Origin: Trichopria drosophilae
Taxonomy: Eukaryota > Arthropoda > Insecta > Hymenoptera > Diapriidae
Direction of reading: 5' to 3'
DNA: 64,000 nt
Assembly: GCA_030407085.1 (NCBI GenBank)
Contig: CM059586.1
Location: 12,356,001 to 12,420,000, forward strand
In this document: positions 58,209 to 64,000 of the stretch, piece after piece
How the letters are laid out: each line of letters begins with the position of its first letter
How positions within the stretch are numbered: position 1 is the first letter of the stretch
Made by a program: the position numbers and the translations under genes
Notes under the pieces: model-generated
What the model saw: the letters and a program-made list of their open reading frames with translations, nothing else
Database searches by the model: none
What the model was told of the DNA's origin: nothing

Positions 58209-58560
58209 ACCAATGACTCTCAGCTTCCCAACAACACAACCATGTTGACCTGTGTAATCATTAATTTTTACTTCAATTTTGGGGGTTTCAATCGCTTTTA
58301 TGTTGCTCAGGGGGTGTGTAAAATCTAGAGCTGAACATATCGCTATACATTCTGCCATAAATATTGATGCATCTTTCTAAAAACTAATTTTTAATGATTC
58401 AAGTTTCGGGCAGATAAAAGCTGCCCCCACAGAAAGAGCGTTGTCAATTTTACTTCCATCAGTGAAAAGAACAATAGAATTTTCTTTAATTGCGTCGTAA
58501 AACTCTTGAAAGCACTTATTGTTTCATAAAGATTCTAATAGATACCACGCAAGCAAATAT
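58195..58560 (-). pseudogene. LINE RNase H domain fragment
   Basis: The minus strand reads ENSIVLFTDGSKIDNALSVG (first catalytic Asp in TDGS), AAFICPKLESLKISF, a stop, then KDASIFMAECIAICSALD (catalytic Glu in AEC). This is the start of a retroelement RNase H. The in-frame stop and the break at the 58.2-kb hairpin show it is dead. It differs clearly from the RNase H of the 8-13 kb element, so it is another LINE family. Confidence 0.75.
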
Positions 58561-59405
58561 AAAAGTTTTAAAAATTAAAATATCGCGAAAAAACGATTAA
58601 AAACTCCTAAGAAACTAGAATCATCCAGCCAAGAATGGTAATTTTTGGTATCGTGATCTACATGAAAAATGACCATATTCTACTTTTGTATTAAAAAATA
58701 CTCCGAAAATAAACAATTATCTCCGTTTTAATTAAATAATCACAATAACTATAAAAATGATTACTTACCAGTAGAGTAATCCTAAAATCGATGTATAATT
58801 TTATCATGGGCAACTTTAATTTAATAAATAAAGGTAGTTTAATAAAATTGCAATTTACTACTATTGTTATTACATACTATTATTCAACGATGTTAGTAAA
58901 CATACGAGTTTTAAAAATTAAAATAACGCGAATAAAGTATTTTAAAAAAACATAAGAAACTGGGTTCATCAAGCCAATAATGGAATTTTTAGTATCGTGA
59001 TCTCGAACTAAAATTAAATCAAAAGTTTGGACATATCACCCATCTGTATTTTCAAGTATTTTCGTGTCAAATTTGAAATTAATCTAAGAAGGGCACGTGG
59101 GAAAAACAATTTTCTTTAAATTTTTAATTTTAGTTTCATAGTGAAAAAAATTTTATTGGCGTATTTATTTTAATGATATGTTTTTTAACGAAATTACAGA
59201 TTTTTGTCATTTCTGACAGTAGACAAAACAGTTTTTTTCATATAACAATGAAGAAAACAAAAAACCGACTTCAAGCATATAGAGAAAACTTTAAAACGTA
59301 AGTAATTTAGAAAGCCTTAACCTTATATTTAATGAAATCAATTTAGTTTTTAGTGAGATGAGAGTGTGTTTTTAAATGCGTGTATTTTTTTAAATAAAGA
59401 ACGTG

Positions 59406-60033
59406 CAGGGTAATTCCGACCCCTAATGTACGGGGTAATTGCGACCGTCCTTTTTCGAGTTTATTTTCGTTTGCTTTTTATCACAACCATATTATGCAAT
59501 ATTATGTATACATTGTATATAATGTATCACAAATGTGTTGATTTTTTTTCTTTCTACATTTCGACCACAACATTTGAATTGGCTTCGCTTGTTTTCTCGT
59601 GCGATATTAGAAGTGACTACTTGCGTTTTCATTTTTGACCAACAATGTAGAGTAGGTATGTGATCTATGTATGTAGTGTTGTACATAAACAAGTTATTGT
59701 GATAGCAAAATATTATCTTCTTTACTTATTATTAATAAATGTAAATTAAACCTATAAATCACTACGAAATTGTGCTGAAAATAAACGCGGTCGGAATTAC
59801 ACCTTTTGGGGTCGGAATTACCCATACTTTGACAGAATCTGAAGAATTGCAATTTTTTACTAATGGAGGTATAATCCTATAATAGACCTATAACAAGGTA
59901 TGAATAATATCGATAAATGTTTATCCATGCAATACACTTTAAAACAGCATAACGTACAAATTCATTAAATCACATTCTCTACCTCAATAATCAATTTTGC
60001 TTATGTAGGTCGGAATTACCCCGTTCTCCCCTA
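59406..60033. mobile_element. MITE with gggtaattccgacc ends
   Basis: gggtaattccgacccctaat at the left and aggtcggaattaccccg at the right. Further internal copies of the same motif are at 59432 and 59787-59823, so the ends contain sub-repeats. Short open frames across it are chance. Confidence 0.65.
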
Positions 60034-60239
60034 TCTAACGCTATACATTTTAAGTCCTATTTTATTTTTCAATTCTCTTAATCCTACCATTTGTAACAGC
60101 ATGCGTGAAAATAGTAGACAAAGTTCTTTTCAAATTTTCCATTTAATTATAAGAGAGAGAAATAAAACGAAATGTGTGAGCTTAAAATGAACAGAAGTAT
60201 ACTCAAAAAAATTAGGAATGTACCTCTATTTTAAAATAA

Positions 60240-60490
60240 TTGCAACAATTAAAACAATAATTACGTACTAATATAGTAATTTATATAATAATCTATATTT
60301 TTAGTAAAATATAGTAAGTGTCTGCTAGGATTGGAACAGTTCTTAGAACTCGTTAAATTTTAAGCTAATTACTACTAATGAAGGAGTAAAAATCGAACAC
60401 TAATTGAATTAGTATACATGCTTTATAGCGTACTCATTATTAGTCAAATGTAACTAATTCATTTAATACAATAACCAATAAAGAATTTTT
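60240..60490. repeat. ttactaat-family MITE, third copy
   Basis: attactactaatgaaggag and the inverse-type cattattagtcaaatgtaac resemble the copies at 19.3 and 54.8 kb, more diverged. Confidence 0.4.
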
Positions 60491-60499
60491 TTCGTCATT

Positions 60500-63400
60500 C
60501 TTAAAAATGTTACCAGCGTCATTCGAAAAAGCTGCTTCGAAACTAGTGGGATACTGATGTGTCTACTTAAAAAATGTTTGGTCGTTAAGTGGTTAAATAA
60601 ATGTGGCAAAATTAACAACAGCTATACACGTACGTCTAACTAAAAGTTTTTTTCTGTTACTAATTTCCGTTCGACTATCTAGCAGTAAAGTAACATCTGG
60701 TATTTTAAGGTGGTTAATTGTATATTATCCCCGTCATACGGTGATGTAATTTTTCTATTAAAAATTTCCTTAACATAATTTTAAACAAATGACATCAAAT
60801 TTTCCTCAAAAGCGTTTTCAAACTTATAATAACGCAAATAAACAGATTGTAACAGATTCGTTTATCGTGTTATTAAAATGTTTAACGACTTTCTTCGCAC
60901 GAGAGTTTTCTTTATAACAACAATGTACATTAACGAAAATTTTAATCTTTTTTTATTTCATTTAAGATTTTGACTTATTTCTTTTCAGTACTATGTATCA
61001 ATTCATTGCAACGAATCAATTCCCACTAAATTTTGTATATTCAAAACGAACAAATTCATGGCTAATAGCTATAAACATTTTTCTATACAAAAATTAACGA
61101 TTGGACAAGATGTTTCTACAAAAACTATTTAATTGTTTCTATTAAACATTATTTAAATACCTTAGTGTCTTCGCAATGCTTTTAAAATCCCGGAAACTGT
61201 ATAAAAATTATGAATTGATGAATTGAATTCATTTTGAAAAATTTGTCTACAATCTTGTTGAATGTAACAGGTGACAACTAAATTGTAATTTTATGCATTC
61301 AATCTTATTCTTTTCATGTGGCAGTGTTGGCAATCAAAAAGAAGAGTAAGTTTCTTTATATAGAATAGTTATTGCATCTTGAACAGTTATTCTTGTGTAA
61401 TAATATGTACGTGACTAAACATTGAGTGCCTGCTTCGTATCCTCCTAAAACCACTTTCTTCGAATCTATTTGCTGCAGCCAAGGGCATTTTTTCAAATAT
61501 ATTTCTAACATGAAGGAATTAGGTATTGTGTACCGATTTCCATTTGGATATTGCTACATTTAATATCCATTTATTTATTTCAACATGAAATATTGTATTC
61601 GAATCACTGATCAGAAGTTTTTTGTAGGCTTATCATTTTTATTTTTGGATATTTCTACAGAAAGAAAAATAGTTTCTCTAAAAACTACCAACATTTTTTA
61701 GTGTTCGAGATCATCCAAAAATATTAAATTTTATTGAACATCTACAAGTCAATAATTAAAAGCAAACATTACCTAAAAAGTGTTATAATTATTCTGCAAA
61801 AGTTCCACTTTTAGTTGAAAACTTTTCATTCTTTGTATGTTTTTGGAAATGATTAGTTTTCGAGTTACAGCGTCCGGAAACTTTTCAAGTAAATTTTCAT
61901 TGGGGCACCATTTTGAGGTTGTTAAAATGATGTGGTGTGAGAGAGTAAATTTCTTTTTTATTTATTCTGTGCACTAATCTGTATTATTTGAATTGAATCA
62001 CAATAATGGTTCGAAAAAATTCATAAGAATATAAATTTCCAATATGAAAAATACAAAATAAAAATTTGTATTTTATGAATTTTGTTTACAGGTATATCTC
62101 GTCTAATCGTTAATTTCTGCACAGAAAAACGTTTGGTTAGTTAATCTAACCTTTCCGCATGTTTATAGTTATTAGACATGAATTTATTCAATTTAGATTT
62201 CTGTTTGGTACCACAAATGTTAAAGAAATTACTAAAACAAGTTAGGATTTAACGACAATTATATCACATTTTACTCTAAAATGTATTAAAATGTTCCATA
62301 AATATACTAAACTGTATTTATGGCTGAAATTCTGCCATACACATACCAATGTAATGTATTATTCGTGTAGTAATCAAATATGATAATAATCGCCCATACA
62401 TTTTTTTTAATTAACGCTTTTTTCAGCATATTAATATAAAAATAACGCAAATGATGCCGTAAAAGGAGCAAATTTACATGCGAGAAGTTTTCAGGTTTTT
62501 CCTAAATAACTAATCTACATGCTGCTGTATTAACAAATTTATGTGAAAGAGCATTAAATTCTCCTTAAAATGAAAAAAAAATTCCTTTTTGTACTATAAA
62601 TATTGAGAAAGTTATCGGACATTTGAACTTTGCAAGGGGAAGGCCCCTGAAGTACATGTATCCACCCTGTTATTTAGGGGCCTTCTTTATCAACAGTTCT
62701 TTATAAATTAATTTTTAATACATGCAACATGTTCATCCCATATTTTTTTAATATCATCATTTTCACCATAAATTAAGATGATTGTTTGTGATTTTTTGAA
62801 CCACCTGTCGACTGGCCCAAGATGTTAAAATAAAAATTAAAACTTTAAAAACGATTTTTGACGAGGATAGGCACCGTGTAGGTAAAAACAAATATTTTCA
62901 TAAGAAAACATGTGAAAAAATCGATCAAATCTATGTTGCAGATATATTTGTTATTATCAGTATTAATAGGAATATAACAGAAAAAAGCTATACTGAAAAT
63001 TCATATAAATGAAAAAATTCTGTAAAAATTTGTAACAACGGATTAAAATTTGTTATAATGACTGAAATCAAAATTTACATAATTGAATCTGTCGAAAAAA
63101 AGCGGTTCTTTTTATGTGGAATGCCCCATATGTAGAGTATCAAATTTTATGTAAAAAAATATATAAATAATGAAATTGATTCTAAAAAGAAAATATTTAC
63201 TATTTATATACTACTATATTATTTATTCTTGTAATTTTTTAACGATATTAAAGTTGATATTATCGTATTAAATTATTTGAATGTTATTTTTCAAGTCTTA
63301 TAAAATATACAAAATTTAATTGAAATTGATTCGATGCAATCAATTGGTACAAAATACTTAAAAGAAAAAAAGTGAAAATTGTTTATATTTACATTTTATC

Positions 63401-64000
63401 TGTCGCATTTTTTACTGCAGATTGGAAAAATCATTTTTATTCTTCCAATTGAAATGTTTCGAATAGAGAAAGTGGTGACCAAAATTAAAAGGTGCTTTTA
63501 TCGAGTATATTAACAGTTTGACTCGCGAATACAATAGGCTAATTAATTTTCTCTTCAATTTTTGCAATATATTTCGTTAGTTTGTTTACTTTTGGATGGA
63601 AATTTATTTAAATACAAATTTTCTTTTTCGAACATTTGGATACATACGCACTGTTGAAGATCAACATTTTATAAAAAGTATCAAGAAAAGTCGCAAAGCT
63701 GTAAACGGTGGCATCAATACGGTAGAAATCTATTATAACAACTGATGATAAAACTGTGTTTTACCGACAAAAATGATATGGATTACTACGAGAAGCAACT
63801 ACTTGCCAGTTTTAAAAATATACACATTGATTAACAAAATTGTAACCTCAACAATGTTGGGTCAGTTTGGAAAATAGCCTCAGATGTAACCTACCTCTTG
63901 TCATATGTATTTGTAGCTACACTGCCCCCCCCCCCAATATTTGCCTCGTCCGCCTTGTCTGTCATTTCTGTAACCCTCCCAATATTTGCCTAGCGAGAGG
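60500..64000. other. Intergenic, repeat fragments only
   Basis: 61800-61960 repeats part of the 23131-24437 MITE (tttgaggt, ttaaaatgatgtgg-type blocks). 62636-62686 holds a 9-bp stem aaggcccct / aggggcctt. An 11-base C run is at about 63925-63935, and caatatttgcct occurs twice near the end. No gene recognised. Confidence 0.45.

Noticed and set aside
62636..62686. aaggcccct stem-loop as a terminator or small RNA
   Set aside because: A 9-bp stem with a long loop and no neighbouring gene; more likely repeat debris.
63925..63935. Run of 11 C
   Set aside because: A simple homopolymer, possibly a sequencing artefact; no function can be argued.

Overview
The window is a piece of an insect nuclear genome, AT-rich (about 70% A+T by eye), with spliced genes, long introns and dense transposon debris. 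A Rel-family dorsal gene, L1-like and I-like LINEs, palindromic MITEs and a degenerate TTAGG-type pentamer run all fit an insect. The LINE and MITE types make Hymenoptera my best guess, but this is an inference. Nothing prokaryotic is present: no operons, ribosome binding sites or CRISPR.

Layout. 1-1.46 kb: no recognised gene. 1.46-1.68 kb (-): a broken ankyrin-repeat relic. 2.16-5.09 kb (+): a decayed LINE that keeps its 5' part (coiled-coil ORF1, damaged endonuclease) but has lost the reverse transcriptase. 7.74-13.63 kb: a foldback element with about 226-bp inverted arms, into whose loop edge an almost complete I-type LINE (8056-13405) has inserted. That LINE has a 10-bp target duplication, an Inr+DPE internal promoter, ORF1, and a full ORF2 with endonuclease, reverse transcriptase and RNase H. 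13.72-14.08 kb (-): a 118-residue ankyrin-repeat ORF.

18.8-49.3 kb (-): the dorsal (class II NF-kB/Rel) gene. I could join eleven coding exons in phase into a 564-residue protein with an intact Rel homology domain, nuclear localisation signal, RRPSD motif, sumoylation motif and acidic C terminus. The 5' UTR begins upstream of an acceptor at 49286. A GC-richer patch at 53.4-53.87 kb is a candidate promoter or first exon. The introns, 64 bp to 8.9 kb, are filled by at least eight long palindromic MITEs: two piggyBac-like with TTAA duplications, two with TA duplications, and several unclassified. Two inverted copies of a roughly 650-bp repeat (14.84-15.51 and 37.73-38.35 kb) bracket exons 3-11.

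54-64 kb: no gene recognised. It holds two pieces of an old LINE on the minus strand (RNase H at 58.2-58.5 kb, C-terminal domain at 55.3-55.6 kb) with MITEs between them, and more MITEs to about 60.5 kb.

The main biology is one conserved immune and developmental transcription factor gene in a heavily transposon-remodelled locus, with a small ankyrin ORF (the fold of its natural inhibitors) 4.8 kb downstream. No wholly new system is evident. The best leads are the near-intact I-type LINE with a single early stop in ORF1, its position in a hairpin, the inverted-repeat pair around dorsal, and the ankyrin ORF.
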